The notes below the pieces were generated by a model. That model was not told where the DNA came from. It did not search any database and worked only from the letters and a program-made list of their open reading frames with translations. Both the position numbers and the translations under genes were made by a program. Positions 11,851-23,522 of a DNA stretch of 64,000 nucleotides are shown here, one piece after another; position 1 is the stretch's first letter, and the number at the start of each line of letters is the position of its first letter. The DNA is from Ctenosaura bakeri. Lineage: Eukaryota > Chordata > Lepidosauria > Squamata > Iguanidae. Location: assembly GCA_948474755.1 (NCBI GenBank), contig CAOLHI010000930.1:417649-481648 (forward strand), written 5' to 3'.

Positions 11851-11985
11851 GTTCCAAAGAGGTAGTCACGTTGGTCTCTTGCAGCATAAAAAAGGTGAAG
11901 GAAGGGGGAGAGAAAAGAAAAAGAAGTGTGGCAGCACCTTTTTAAGACTAAGTGGTTTTTATTTTCTTATGAACTTTCACGGATA
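11851..11985 (-). mobile_element. Penelope-like (hammerhead-bearing) repeat fragment
   Basis: The sequence AGGTAGTCACGTTGGTCTCT, then GTGGCAGCACCTTTTTAAGACTAA, then ACTTTCACGGATATAAACCCACTTG resembles a repeat widespread in reptiles in which the minus strand carries a hammerhead ribozyme (core CTGATGA, stem II, then GAAA), as known for Penelope-like retroelements. Here stem II (GTGGG facing CC...GTG) and GAAAG are still visible on the minus strand, but the CTGATGA core has decayed to about CCAAACAA, so it should not cleave. Family recognition is from memory of the repeat, not a search. Confidence 0.5.
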
Positions 11986-11989
11986 TAAA

Positions 11990-13037
11990 CCCACTTGTTT
12001 GGATGCATTTCTCTCTTAGGGACTGTTAAATTTGTCAGGTGATTCTAAGAATGGGCTATATGGTGACTAATTTCAAGCAATTTTGCAACTCTGTGTCCCT
12101 TAGTCATTGTTGGCAGATTTAGCACTACTATAGCCATGTGCTATTAATGCGTTAGGTGTAAACCCATATGTTAGAAGGTTCTTATTTAACAACTGTTTGT
12201 ATACAGATTGGAAACCATTAGTGGTTAGTGTTTGAGGAGCCAGCCCAATTGGGAAGAAAACGAGTTTTAGCCAATAACTGATCTTCAGGATCCAGGCATG
12301 GGCTTTGATAGAAGTCAGGCCTACTCAAGACACAAGGCTGCATCAGTAACACAGCAAGGGACAGCAAATACGCTTCTAAGAAATTTAGTCTGCAACACTT
12401 TGAAAGAGTCAAAATTATTGTAGGCACACAACTATGCCTACAGTTGTGTGCCTACAATAATTTTGACTCTTTCAAAAGTGTGCCTACAGTTGTGTGAGAT
12501 AGAACTTGTGTGAGATAGAACTTTGGCTGTAAATACTTAAGTAATGGAAGGAATATGTTGCCCCCATTAATGTATATATATATATATTAAAAAAATCTAA
12601 GCAGAGCTGTCGTGCTCCTCTGGGCATTCTCTACTGCCATTTTCTTCTGCAATTTCCATGAACCAGAAGAGTGAAAAACTACCCAAGGTACCTATAGCTT
12701 GTAACCTGTTCAACAGGAGTCCCATTTATTTGCCATTTATAATCTTATTTCTGGTAAAAACCATCACCTTCATTTTACTGTAATTCATGGTTAAGGATTT
12801 GTTAACATGCAAATCAGTTCATTGTTAAAGTACCATCAACAACACGGTTTCCTCTGTAGTTTTCTGTGATAGTTTTTGATAGATCATCAGGAAGCCTGGT
12901 TTTAAAAACTAGTGGCCCGTGGGCCATGTTTTATGAATTTGCTGTACACCCTGATTGCCTGTTCAGAGGTTCACTTGGAAGGAAAGTGCAGCTGAATTCA
13001 ATAGAATTTATTTTCATGAAAGTCTGCAAAGTGACAC
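11990..13037. other. Intergenic with a local inverted duplication
   Basis: No gene recognised. The notable content is the 35-nt inverted repeat at 12399-12476 listed separately and a short (TA)n run near 12573. Confidence 0.45.
12399..12476. repeat. Perfect 35-nt inverted repeat with 8-nt loop
   Basis: Arms 12399-12433 and 12442-12476 are perfect reverse complements around the loop ATGCCTAC. Immediately downstream, GTGTGCCTACAGTTGTGTG repeats part of the arm, and GTGTGAGATAGAACTT is then duplicated in tandem. I see no other copy in the window, so this looks like a local rearrangement and not a transposon. Confidence 0.8.
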
Positions 13038-13039
13038 TA

Positions 13040-13602
13040 CAGCAACCTCTCCACATTTGTGAGAGTTAGGGGCACAGAACCCTTGTGAAAATGGAAAAAT
13101 CACGAATAACATCCACCCTCACGATTCCCCTCCAGAGCTCCCTCCTCCCATTCCTTTGCTTCTGGCCCCAGTGTTGGGGCCAGGGGAGAAAAAAAAGAGT
13201 CAGTAAAGGTCTTACTAGTACTTTCCCCTCAAAGGGAGAGAAGCACCGAGGCAAAATGGAAGATAATGGGGGATGCCTCGCATGAGCCTTCCTTTCCCCT
13301 CTGGAGCTCCCCCTCCCATTCCTATGTATTTTGCCCCAGCCTGGACAACTCATGCAAGTCTTCCCCCATCCCCTTCTCTTCTTTTCCCTTGCATGGGAAT
13401 GGGAAGCAGGGAGCTATGGAGGGGGGAGGAAGGCTTCTGTGAGGCTTCCCACACCCCCTCATTCCATTCCAATTTGAATGGAAATGGGAAGTAGGGAGCC
13501 CCAGAAGAGAATGGGAGGGGGAGCAGGAGGAGGTGTTAAATTTTTTTCCACTTTCACGAGAGTTCTGCACCCTGAGCCCTTGCAAAAGTGGAGAGGCCAC
13601 TG
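13040..13602. mobile_element. Tc1/mariner-type MITE with long terminal inverted repeats
   Basis: The ends CAGCAACCTCTCCACATTTG and CAAAAGTGGAGAGGCCACTG are inverted repeats flanked by TA (13038-13039, 13603-13604), the TA duplication typical of Tc1/mariner elements. The homology continues inward (CACAGAACCCTTGTGAAAATGG facing a matching right arm). The interior is polypurine/polypyrimidine-rich; the open frames there are not genes. Related elements: 36980, 40355, 55429. Confidence 0.7.
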
Positions 13603-14392
13603 TAAAGGTGAAAAATGATAGCTAACAAACTTTCGGGTCGCAAATATGCCAGTGCATGCCTATGAAAAAAAAAATCTGTTTATAAAGCAGATGGACTCAG
13701 AAATAATAACAACATTAATATAGATCTTCTGGTCCATCACTTTAAATGGTTTTGGCATAATATGGTCAGATGGATAATAAGGCAGGGCTCTTGCATCTTA
13801 AATAGTTTATCAAAAGAGGATTTTTGTCATGCAAACTATAACTGCTGAAATGCCCTCTTGCCATGATAAAGAAAAACATCAAAGCCATGTCCTGTTTTCC
13901 ATCTGGCTACCATGCTTAAACACTGATTTGAAACAGGTCAAAGCCTGCAAGTCACTTAGAGAGGGCACAATCCACCAGAGGCTTCTTCCGTATGAATCCC
14001 GTTCAGTTAATGGGAACTGCATAAAAACTGAAATACTTGTGTGGATTGTGCCCCAAGATGACAGACGGAGATTAAAAAGTATTTTCATAGCAAAGTCATG
14101 CTGTCAGTATCGTTTCTTGTCCATTTCTTGCAAAAGTCAACAAAAATTAAAATCATCTTCTTAGAGGATGTAAAAAAAACAGTTGGAAACCAATCAGTCC
14201 TTTTGGTTCTACACAACTGTAGTCCAGAAGACTATCGGTCAAAATATCTTTATATAACTAGTTGGGTACTCCATGAAGCCTCAAAACAAACAAAGCTGTA
14301 AGATACACTCTACTGAGTTCTTGGAGCTAACTCCTAAATAAGTCCATACAAAACAGCTTTTACTTGCTACATTTGTCTCACACCTTGATTTA

Positions 14393-14822
14393 GGCCCTTT
14401 TTGCATGCAGTTTTCTTTGCACGAGCGCCCTTTGAGCGTCGCGTGAAATGGGAGTGTCGGTCTGTATGACGCACTCCCACTCACGCGATGCTCAGGAACC
14501 TAAAGCGAGGTGCACACACATTTTCTTATTTTTGGCTCTAAGCCGAAAATACTGCGCGCTCGCGCAATGCTTGTGGTGCCCTCGTGCATTTACCTGCATG
14601 CGGTGCGTCGGCGAGCTGGGGCGGTTGTGCTTCCTTCCCCCAGTGCAGCCTACAGCTCCCAGACTGCGCTGCGGAAGGAAGGGGTGGGGCGCAAGCGTGA
14701 CGGTCATGCTACCAGGAAGCGACCTGTGGGACGAAGGAGCAGGGAAGTGGCAGTGTTTCAGATGAGGCTTCTTGCGCAAGACGCCCCCCAGCTGCGCAAA
14801 CAGGTAATGTGCAAAAAGGGCC
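14393..14822. mobile_element. GGCCCTTTTTGCA MITE, TTA target duplication
   Basis: The ends GGCCCTTTTTGCATG and GTGCAAAAAGGGCC are inverted repeats, flanked by TTA at 14390-14392 and 14823-14825. About 430 bp, GC- and CpG-rich internally compared with its surroundings. Close relatives lie at 17420, 18423 and 23523. The three open frames here are non-coding transposon sequence. Confidence 0.8.
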
Positions 14823-14863
14823 TTAGAGAGGGAGCTATACTTTAGCAACCCTGTGAGTTGGAG

Positions 14864-15064
14864 GGCCTTTCCTCCCTACACTTTTACAGTGCTATTATTC
14901 CACTTTCAACATCCTGTGGAATTCTAGGGTTTGTCGTTTACTGAGGCCAAAGAGCTCTCTAGCTGAGAATTCTAAATGCCCCTCCCTAAACTGCAAACCC
15001 CAGGATTCCACAGAATGTTGAAAGTGGAATAATAGCACTAGAACAGGGTAGTGTAGAAAGACCC
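14864..15064. mobile_element. Snapback MITE, long-centre subfamily
   Basis: Starts GGCCTTTCCTCCCTACAC and ends TAGTGTAGAAAGACCC, with the same arms and the about 50-nt centre (GAGCTCTCTAGCTGAGAATTC) as the copy at 11026. It sits only about 40 bp from the MITE ending at 14822. No clear target duplication. Confidence 0.75.
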
Positions 15065-15812
15065 TGAGAAATAGGGAGTTTTACAATGCTGCCTATGAGC
15101 TATACAAATGAGTATAGATTTGAATTTGGCTCTCCCAAGCCCAAGCCTTACTTTCTGCATCATGTTGGCTTAATTTAGAATGATTTTATCTCTAGCAGAT
15201 GGGATTGATTTGATCAAGTAAACAAAGACCTGGGCAGCACTGCAGATGATTGGTGCCAGTGGAGCTGTCCCATTCTTAGGGTCACCATAAGCTGAAGCTA
15301 GCTTTGATGGCTAATAAAAACAAATTATTTTAATATTGGTGTCTAGCACCTCTCACACCTGAAATTTTCATCGCTGGATTCCAGAACTGGGATAAATTTA
15401 GGGTAATTATACACAAATGAGGATGGGTTTTTGCACCTCTAATTTTGGAGCAGAAGAGACCATTTCAGCAGGTGTTGCTTATTATGTGGGACATGCAATT
15501 AAGTTATTAAGCACACAGGATTCCTGACCTCTTTTGCATTTCAGCACCCTATTTCATTTGCCAGCTGACCACACATGGACAATTGTTCTTTGCTGTTTAG
15601 AGTGGAGGCCATTACACAGCTTAGAAAACCATCTGGACTCCATGTCCTAGAATTCTGAATGGCCAGCTGGCTGGGGGATTCTGGGAGCTGCAGTCCAAAA
15701 ACTAACTTTTGAAAATTCTGATGAGAATTCTTCAGATTCTGAGGGCACAGTCACTCAGAAAATACAGCAGCAGAGACTGTTCCCATAGAAACTAGAAGGC
15801 TTATCTCATATT
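15065..15812. other. Intergenic, nothing firm
   Basis: No gene recognised. About 15640-15710 contains a weak piece resembling the short foldback repeats (TTCTGGGAGCTGCAGTCC). Confidence 0.4.
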
Positions 15813-15820
15813 CTCTAGAT

Positions 15821-16127
15821 CAGAGGTTTCCAAACTTTTCATGTTGGTAACACACTTTTTAGACATGCATCATTTTGAGACACAGTAATTCAGTTTTACT
15901 AGCAAACAAGAAGTTAAACTAACCCCTTATAAGAGATACAGACACGTATATAAATTGTAATAACAAAATGTATGGGGACACAACATATCTCATGGAAAAA
16001 CCTTTCATATATTTTAAAAATATATGATTTGTAAATAATAACATACACATCCAAGATTGTAGACGACACACCTACATACTTGAGGTGACACATTAATGTG
16101 TCATGGCACACTGTTTGGAAATCCCTG
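15821..16127. mobile_element. hAT-type MITE copy 2
   Basis: Same family as 4479-4776, with ends CAGAGGTTTCCAAAC and GTTTGGAAATCCCTG. Flanks are CTCTAGAT (15813-15820) and ATCTAGAG (16128-16135), sharing the central TCTAGA. That matches the palindromic nTCTAGAn preference of hAT transposases. Confidence 0.8.
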
Positions 16128-16135
16128 ATCTAGAG

Positions 16136-17416
16136 GCTCCAATACAATGTTTCTCTTAACACCAAATAACTTGTTTCCTCTTAGAGCTTTAACACTTACT
16201 GTAGAAGTAGTATTACAATATGTTAGCCTAAATCCTAGACCATAGTAACTGAAATTTATGGTGTAACTGTACACATCTCAATCGTGCGATGTTCAGTATT
16301 GGTTTAATTTGCAGAATTCAGAAGAAATCAGTCCGGTTGCATAAGCATATGAATTAGCAAACTATAATGATAGAACAGTTAATTTATAACAGCAAAATAA
16401 AAGTTGACTTGGAAGAAACACTGTTGTTTAACAGAGATTGTTACACTGGAAGTTTGTACCTTGCAAAGAATAGAAATCATCTCTAAAGAAGAATGAATAT
16501 GACATGCTGAAGTCAACCACAGCTAAGCAATGGTAGGACTCAAAGCACTATCCTATCAGTGTTTGGTTATGGATGGTTCACCATGTCTTTATGTTTATTC
16601 TTTATAAACTTTCTAAGCAATGCCTCCTTGTTCCATTGAACTGAATGGCTGTTTCCACATTCCCAGAGGAATTTTATATTCGTTTGTCTTGAAAAGTAGA
16701 CATATGACAAACTGTCTATCAAATGTCTCAAATGATTGCCATTGCTGCTTTTAATTTTCCTCCTCACTTCTTTCCTTCCCAGTGAAAGCTGTCATCCCCA
16801 TGCCTCAGCCTGTAAACTCATCATTATAATAGTGATAGCACAAATCTGTAATGCAGCTTCTTGCAGCTTTGACAGACACAAAATGACAGGCATTGTTGCC
16901 TTTGTAAAAGGGTTTCCATCACAGTAATAGCCATGTTTGTCATCCGTCATCTCATGAGAAAAATCTCACAGAAGAGATTGTTCCTTTGCAGCAAGAGGTG
17001 ATGGTTGGAGGTAATAAAAGGAATTGCACCCATGCTGCACAGTTGTTTGAAAAATCATGTAATACAAAACATTTTTCACTGATGCTGGACATTCTTGGAA
17101 AAAAGAACAAAACAAAACAGTATTTCCTGACTCCCTTCGTAGCCCAAGAGGCACATGTTAACTCAAATTGATATATAACAACATGAAGGGATTTAGGATG
17201 CCTGGAATCATAGTAGACTGCTTCACTATACATAAGTTGTAGTAAAAGAACTCTAAAGCCTGGTTCATGTCACTCATATATTGTTTCATAGTGTTCTATG
17301 TGTTCTTGGTGACTAGCAGATAAATGTGTGCTGAGTGTGTGTTGGCAGTGAGTGACTCCAATGAATAAGACTGAGGTTCTATCTTCAATGGCCCATTTAC
17401 ACATGCAAGTCATCAC
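16136..17416. other. Intergenic, nothing recognised
   Basis: AT-rich, no gene, RNA or named repeat seen. Confidence 0.45.
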
Positions 17417-17419
17417 TTA

Positions 17420-17847
17420 GGCCCTTTTTGCACGGCATTTGCCATGCAAAAAGGTGCCTAGAGCATTGTGCGATTGTGAGGAGCAATCTGCATGACTCAC
17501 AATCGCATGACACTCCAGGGTAGGACAGGCACCGCTCACACACTTTTTCATTCTCGGCTTTCAGCTGAAAATGGTGTGCGATCGCGCATCGCTCCAGGGC
17601 ACCACACGCACTTGCCGTGCGTGTGGAGCCTCCGGAGCCACAGTGGTCACGCTTCCTACCCCAGCGCAGCCTGGGAAACTCCCAGGCTGTGCTGCGGAAG
17701 GAAGAGGTGGGGCTCTCATGCTACCTGCTCTGGAGCAGGCAGCTCATGCAGAGCTGAAGCAACGGGGACGCGAGAGCCTCTTGCTTGAGGCTGCTTGCAG
17801 GATCCCCGCACCTCAGTGCAGAAAAAAGATAAGGTGCGGAAAGGGCC
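17420..17847. mobile_element. GGCCCTTTTTGCA MITE, TTA target duplication
   Basis: Flanked by TTA (17417-17419, 17848-17850). The left end itself folds back (GGCCCTTTTTGCAcGGC against GCCATGCAAAAAGG), a subterminal hairpin also seen in the copies at 14393 and 23523. Internal blocks such as TCCAGGGCACCACACGCAC match the copy at 23523. No protein coding. Confidence 0.8.
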
Positions 17848-17935
17848 TTAATGTTGCACTAATTAGAGCTTGAGATGTTGGTCTTAAAAGTGATTGATTA
17901 TATAATTTGTTAGTGTTAAAGTTACAAAAGAATAT

Positions 17936-18152
17936 TGTGTTGTTGTTGTTGTTGCTGTTGTTCTTGTGTGCCTTCAAGTCATTTCTGACTTATGGAGACC
18001 CTAAGATGAATCTATCACAGGGTTTTTTGGGGGCTGAGAGTGTGTGATGTACCCAAGGTCACCTAGCGAGTTTCCATGGCTGAACTGGGAATCGAACCCT
18101 GTTCTCCAGGATTGTAGTCCAATGCTCAAACCATAACACTATGTTGGCTCAA
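17936..18152 (-). mobile_element. Sauria-type tRNA-derived SINE
   Basis: On the minus strand it reads from a tRNA-like head with a B-box match (GGGTTCGATTCCCAGTTC at about 18100-18083), through the Sauria body, to a tail CTTGAAGGCACAC plus a (CAACAA)n run. The BovB-like 3' tail is the feature that ties these SINEs to lizards and snakes. Confidence 0.8.
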
Positions 18153-18422
18153 AAGAATATTACTTTCCTGTTAGTGTCATTTTTCTTTTAAAAAAAACTG
18201 TTTTTCAGTCAATAAGAGAAAGGCATAAAGCTTGAAATTTTTTTCTTAAAATGTCTCTAGTAAAAAAGGAGTACTATTTTGCCCATGCACGAAGGGAAGC
18301 CTACATGATCTGAGAATTTTTTTCTGAAATCCTGAGATCCTCAAAAAATAATATTTCCAAAATAATTTTTTCCCTAAAAATATAACATCCATTTTGTTGC
18401 ACTTTGTTCTGTTTGAGATTGT

Positions 18423-18844
18423 GGGCCTTTCTGCATCCTACCTTTTCAAGTAGATGTTCAATGGGGATCCGGGCATCAGCTCTGCCAGGAGGGGAGCACA
18501 ATGGGAGTGCTCCCCTCTGCACTATCTGGCTCTGTGGTGAAGGAAGTGGGATGGCCATACCTCTTCCTTCTGCTGTGCAACCAGGTACTTTTCCAGGCTC
18601 CGCTGGGGCACAAAGCTCAGCCATTGTACTTCCTGGCCTTTTGCAGGACAGATACCGGTAAGTCCATGATGGTGGTGTCATCACAGGTTGTTGATGGGGA
18701 AACCTGTCAATGATTTAATCCATAATTGTGCCACCTGGGGATAAGACAAAGGCAGGACCACGATGGTGTCATGCAGAAGCATTGTCACTGTCCTGTCCTT
18801 CTCCCGTCCCCATGGTGGGATGGGAAGGTGGTGCAGAAAGGGCC
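18423..18844. mobile_element. Diverged GGCCCTTTTTGCA MITE, TGT target duplication
   Basis: The ends GGGCCTTTCTGCA and TGCAGAAAGGGCC are inverted repeats, flanked by TGT (18420-18422, 18845-18847). Similar length (422 bp) to the other family members but with a different interior, so a related subfamily. Confidence 0.7.
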
Positions 18845-18847
18845 TGT

Positions 18848-20768
18848 ATGTGTGCCCAGTGTTTCACAATGCAAAGTGTTTGCTTTGGTTAAAATACCCC
18901 CCAGGTTCAGAGCAAAAGTGTGAGAATGCTTTATTTCAAACATGGTTACATTTAATTCCATGTATTAAAGTTCACATCCATGTGCAGATATTCTGGCTGT
19001 ATTTGCTAATGGGCAGACACCAGGCTAAGTTTGTGTTCATCACCACTACCACAACCTGCAGCACAAGCAGTTTAAAAGTGATTTTTGTTCCATATGTTAT
19101 GTTATTTATTTATATTCCTCTTTTCTCCTGGCATGAGACTTAAATTGGTTTACAACAAATAGAATCAAAATGCAGCTAAAATCCTATTGATACAAAAGTT
19201 TTATTAATTTTATTAAAATTCTAATTAAACACACACACACACACACACTCCCCAAAGGGGAGGAGAATCTCTTGAATCCAGGCCAGAGGGCTCCCAACAA
19301 AGAAGTAAATATGGAGAATGTTGGGAAGCTAACCCGTCTGGAAAAGCTCACCACCTTCATCCATAGGAAGTGCAAATTGGCAGCTCTCTTAGAAGTGAAG
19401 GTTAGTGTACTACAGTTATTTGTTGTGTCCCTTCAATACATCAGAGAACATGATAACGTCCTGGATAAAATATGGGCAGAACAGATGCTATGGAACGAAC
19501 AGGAAGAAACGGCTGGTGAAAATGGGGCCTGTAACAGTGAGGAAACACCCTGGAGGACAGTCACTGGAACCTGTTTGAATTTATTATTGACCAATGCATT
19601 GTTTACATTAGCATTATTTACACTAGTATTTCAATTTTGATAGTTATGCTGGTGTTCTGTCCGGAACTAAGCTGTCTCACTGACACACACACATTCTACA
19701 GTACACAGAGCTTTCTGCTTTATATACTATACTTTATATATTATAAACATCCTATTATTTACATTTTGAGGCCACAAAGTTAGCAACAAAGTCAACATGG
19801 GCCTATAACAGTGTGATGCTTATGTACTACAAATAAGCGGTGCAAGCTCTTGCTGCCAAAATACAAATATCATGATCATGTGTAACAACTGCCATGTGCC
19901 TTATAAGAAGATATGTACTCAGACTATATGTAATATCCTGAAAAAAATGTGCTTAGACTGGAAATGTCTTGTGATGCTTTGTGATATGACGAACCTCCAC
20001 AAAAAATGTGTAACTGCGGAAAGTAATTGTTTATTTAATAAATATATCTATACACTAAGGAAAAATTAATAGCATACATCAGAAAATCTTGATATCAGGA
20101 ATACTTTTTGTGAAACCTGATGTCCTTTGATCAACACTTGCAAAACAATAATGATGCTTATCACTCTCCAGCTATGCCTAGCAATCTCTGGAATGGTCTT
20201 TTATTTGGATAAATCTTATAGGTTTTAGCATCATATAAGTTATGTGTGATAGAATATCTTGTTTCCTATATTTACTTTTTTTTAAGTTGTTGTTGATTTA
20301 CTTCCTTTATGTTCTGGCACTACTTATCTTTCCTTTGTATTTTTGTAATTTAAATAAAATAAAATAAAAAGGCATTCCAATGCAAAAAGGAAAAAAAAAT
20401 CAGTTCTAAAACTCCATATTTATTCTCTTGTAACACAAAAGCCCAAAGCTTAAGATTTTCTTATATTGATCTGCCTATTAGACAATACTGTTTACAACCT
20501 TGGGAGGTCAGGTGACCAAAATGATGAACTCTAAGGAACTCTAGATAGACAGAGATTGACAAACATAAGGCAAAAAACCTTCAGTCCCTCTAAAAGATAT
20601 GGGATGCAGGAGTCATGCTTGCTTCAGTGTCTATCTGCTGTCCATCTGTTTACCTATTAATCTCTCTAGCTATCATATTTTTTCAAAGCACTTGTTTATT
20701 GCTTCTCAGCCCACAGAAGATGTTCTGAATACGAGTTTCTCTCTCTCTTTTTTTCTGTTATGAGGGAA

Positions 20769-20812
<44 letters not shown>

Positions 20813-22060
20813 TCTTACAGAAATTGCCACCAACATTTGGCTATGAGCAGTGGTGACACATTTCATAGAAGTTTGGTTTTGTATTTGTAAACAGATCAAT
20901 CTGATTTGAACTTTACTTCTCTGTGATAATGTATATGTTAGTTTTATTGTGAGGTGTGCTAACTTGCATCAATACACTGGGTTATTATGTGGCTTGGACA
21001 CCAAACAGCAACCAAATTATACCTGTTTAAATGCTGACAAACTTGACATTTTGTTCTTTTATTGATTAGCTACTTGGTTAGTGCTGTCTCTTACTTTACC
21101 AAGTAGATAATAGCTATGTAAGGGATTATGTGCATTAACTGTTTTGCCAGTTGTGCATATATTAAGCAATTTATCAAAAAGAATATGGTAAATTATGTTT
21201 AATTTTTATATGTCAATTTTTTTCTGATAATGATGTTTCATTCTAAGTTCTGTTCCCTAACACAATATCCATTGTGAAGAATTAAACTTAATGGGGTAGG
21301 ATTTTTTTTGCAACAGGAGAAATGAGGCTGTGAAAAATGAGCCTACATCCTGTGTGAAGAAAACACATATAAATTAGATATGCTACATTTCAAATATGCT
21401 TGTGTTTTGGGGTGAAATTCATGGATACTTACTAGAAAACACACACACACTTATCTGAAACATTAGACATCTATTTTAGTGATTTTAGTGCATGTTACTT
21501 GAGACAAAATTAATTTTAGTTTTAACCAGCTGGTCAAATATTATTCAGCAATTTGAAAACTAACACATCAACATAAAGGCTTCTACTCAAATTCATAAAA
21601 TTCATTTAACTGAGACTGCCAATGGCACCCCCCTTCACTGTTTCTCAGAGTTAAAGGATCAATCTTTGATTTTTTTTTGTAAAATATTAATAAGCATTGT
21701 TTTACTACTTGAAAATTTTCATGGAAAGAAACAAAGCCCTTTAGTAAATGCAAGCCTACCTCTCTTTGACCGATTGCTAGGCTAAGATCATTTAACATTA
21801 GATTTAAAACAGGACCTGGGGAGATCATAAAATATTCAGGCAATCAGCTTATTATATGGAAAAGAGGCTACTTGGGGCTAAATTAGCTTGTTGTATGGTC
21901 CCATTATTACTATGTAATGCAACTATACATGACATAATGCAGTATAATGGTGCTGCATAGTTCTTTAAGTATGTGGTAAGACCATCACCTCTGGGATTTG
22001 GTGACTTCTTTTTTTCCTCCCTACATCCCAGGCTATAATCAGCAGGAGAAGTAAGTCTCT
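18848..22060. other. Intergenic with microsatellites and LINE-tail fragments
   Basis: No gene recognised. There is an (AC)n run at about 19229-19248, a (TTA)n run at about 20770-20812, and at about 19095-19180 an L2-like 3'-tail fragment on the minus strand (TTTATATTCCTCTTTTCTCC, then TGGTTTACAA). Confidence 0.45.
20770..20812. repeat. (TTA)n microsatellite
   Basis: About 14 tandem ATT/TTA units. On the minus strand it produces an artefactual poly-Asn frame. Confidence 0.9.
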
Positions 22061-22063
22061 AGA

Positions 22064-22244
22064 GGCCATTTCTACACTAGACTGTTATAGCGCTATTATT
22101 CTACTTTCAACATCCTATGGAATCCTGGGGTTTGCAGTTTTGGGAGGGGCCACCTGGCCCCTCCAGGAACCGCAAACCCCAGGATTCCATAGGATGTTGA
22201 AAGTGGAACAACAGTGCTATAACAGTCTAGTGTGGAAATGGCTT
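22064..22244. mobile_element. Snapback MITE, short-loop subfamily
   Basis: GGCCATTTCTACACTAGACT faces AGTCTAGTGTGGAAATGGCT. The arms meet near GGGAGGGGCC ACCT GGCCCCTCC and have a handful of mismatches, so it is older than the copies at 534 and 38737. No matching flanking triplet. Confidence 0.75.
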
Positions 22245-22849
22245 TGTGAGTTAATTTGGGCTAGTTAAGTTTTAACTAACATTAGCCATTAGCTGCAGTG
22301 GTTGGCACAGAGTTCATGGCCTTTGCCAACAGAGGTCATATCTGCTTGTACAGATGAGTGCCCTTATGTAGGAAGGCTGGGGTAATAGTGTTAAAATGCA
22401 GTTTGGCAGCATAGTACACCACATACAGCGAAGGGAGAGGGAGAGAGATACATGGTTTTTAGACTGCTTATACTTTTGTAATATGTGTTCTTCCCCTCTA
22501 CTTCCCTTATCCAGGCACACCCCAGTTTTTAGAGCAGAGTCTGATGTTGTTTATATCTGTTTCAAGTCCCAAGGCAAAATTATCTATCAGAGTCCTAGGC
22601 CGGGAAGTGTTAGTAATGTGCTCGAGTTCCTAGCAGTTTCCCTGCAGTTGTTTTTGTGTAAAAAAGTGAGAGAAAGTGAATTAATAGGTAGAAAATCTGC
22701 AGGGTAGTCAAGATGGTTGAAGAGCAGGCAAGTTTTTGTTTGTTTGTTTGTTTTAGCATGCAGTTGGATACAAAACATGTAGCTGGAGGGAAATGTGCAG
22801 CTGGAAACCTAACAGATGGACAGTTGGAAATGAGAAAAATATGTATCTT

Positions 22850-23312
22850 CCTATATGAATCTGCCTGAGCAAGAAGACCTTTATGGAAGGCACAACTGTG
22901 TACTCCACTGGCTTCACAGACATGTTTGGTGAGAACGCAGGAGAATGCCTTCTCTGTAGCTGCTCCCAGACTTCGGAATTCTGTCCCTAGAAAAGCTAAG
23001 ATGGGTCTTTCTTTGATGGTTTTTCAGTGACAGGTGAAGATATTTCTATTCCAGCAAGCCTCTGGGAACTGACTGTTAACAAGAGAAGGATTTTTTATGG
23101 TGTTGTACTGCTTTTAATCTTTGTTTTACAGTAATATATGACATGGGTTTCAGTTCTATTGTTAGTTTAATATTGTTTTAATTTCAACTTCTGTATGTTT
23201 TTTTTACTGTATGTGTTTTTCTTGTAATTTTATTTTATATCTTTTGCAAGCCACCTTGACTCCCTTCCTGGCAAAAAGGCAGGCTACAAATATAGTAATA
23301 GATGGATGGATG
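22850..23312 (+). mobile_element. L2-type LINE 3' end
   Basis: The segment GGAGAATGCCTTCTCTGTAG, CTTCGGAATTCTGTCCC and the following bases resemble the C-terminal end of an L2 reverse transcriptase ORF, with stops. It is followed by a T-rich 3' UTR and the tail CCACCTTGACTCCCTTCCTGG with GGCAGGCTACAAAT, ending in a short (GATG)n run. 5'-truncated and dead. The family call is from the conserved tail. Confidence 0.55.
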
Positions 23313-23348
23313 TTATGCATTTGAGAGAAGGTGTTGGAACTGATATTT

Positions 23349-23475
23349 ATAACAGCAACCATACCACTCTGAACACACCTGTTTTCATCTGGTTTGGGAA
23401 GCTAAACAGGGTCTGGCCTGTTTAGTACTTGGATCAAAGATTAGAAGATGATATACCCAGGGTCTCCAGGGAAAG
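23349..23475 (+). mobile_element. 5S-rRNA-derived SINE head
   Basis: GCAACCATACCACTCTGAAC followed by GGGAAGCTAAACAGGGTC and CTGTTTAGTACTTGGAT tracks vertebrate 5S rRNA in order and spacing, including the box A/IE/C internal-promoter area. It lacks a clean 5S 3' end and degrades into unrelated sequence, so it is a SINE relic and not a 5S gene. A MITE is inserted about 50 bp downstream. Confidence 0.65.
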
Positions 23476-23522
23476 GGGGAAAGGATCTTGTCTGAAACCA
23501 CTGTCAGAGCTGACAACACTTG

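Noticed and set aside
18060..18110. tRNA gene
   Set aside because: The B-box-like sequence belongs to a Sauria SINE head; no complete cloverleaf is present.
23349..23475. Functional 5S rRNA gene
   Set aside because: The 5S similarity is partial and degraded, and related copies carry SINE bodies and tails.
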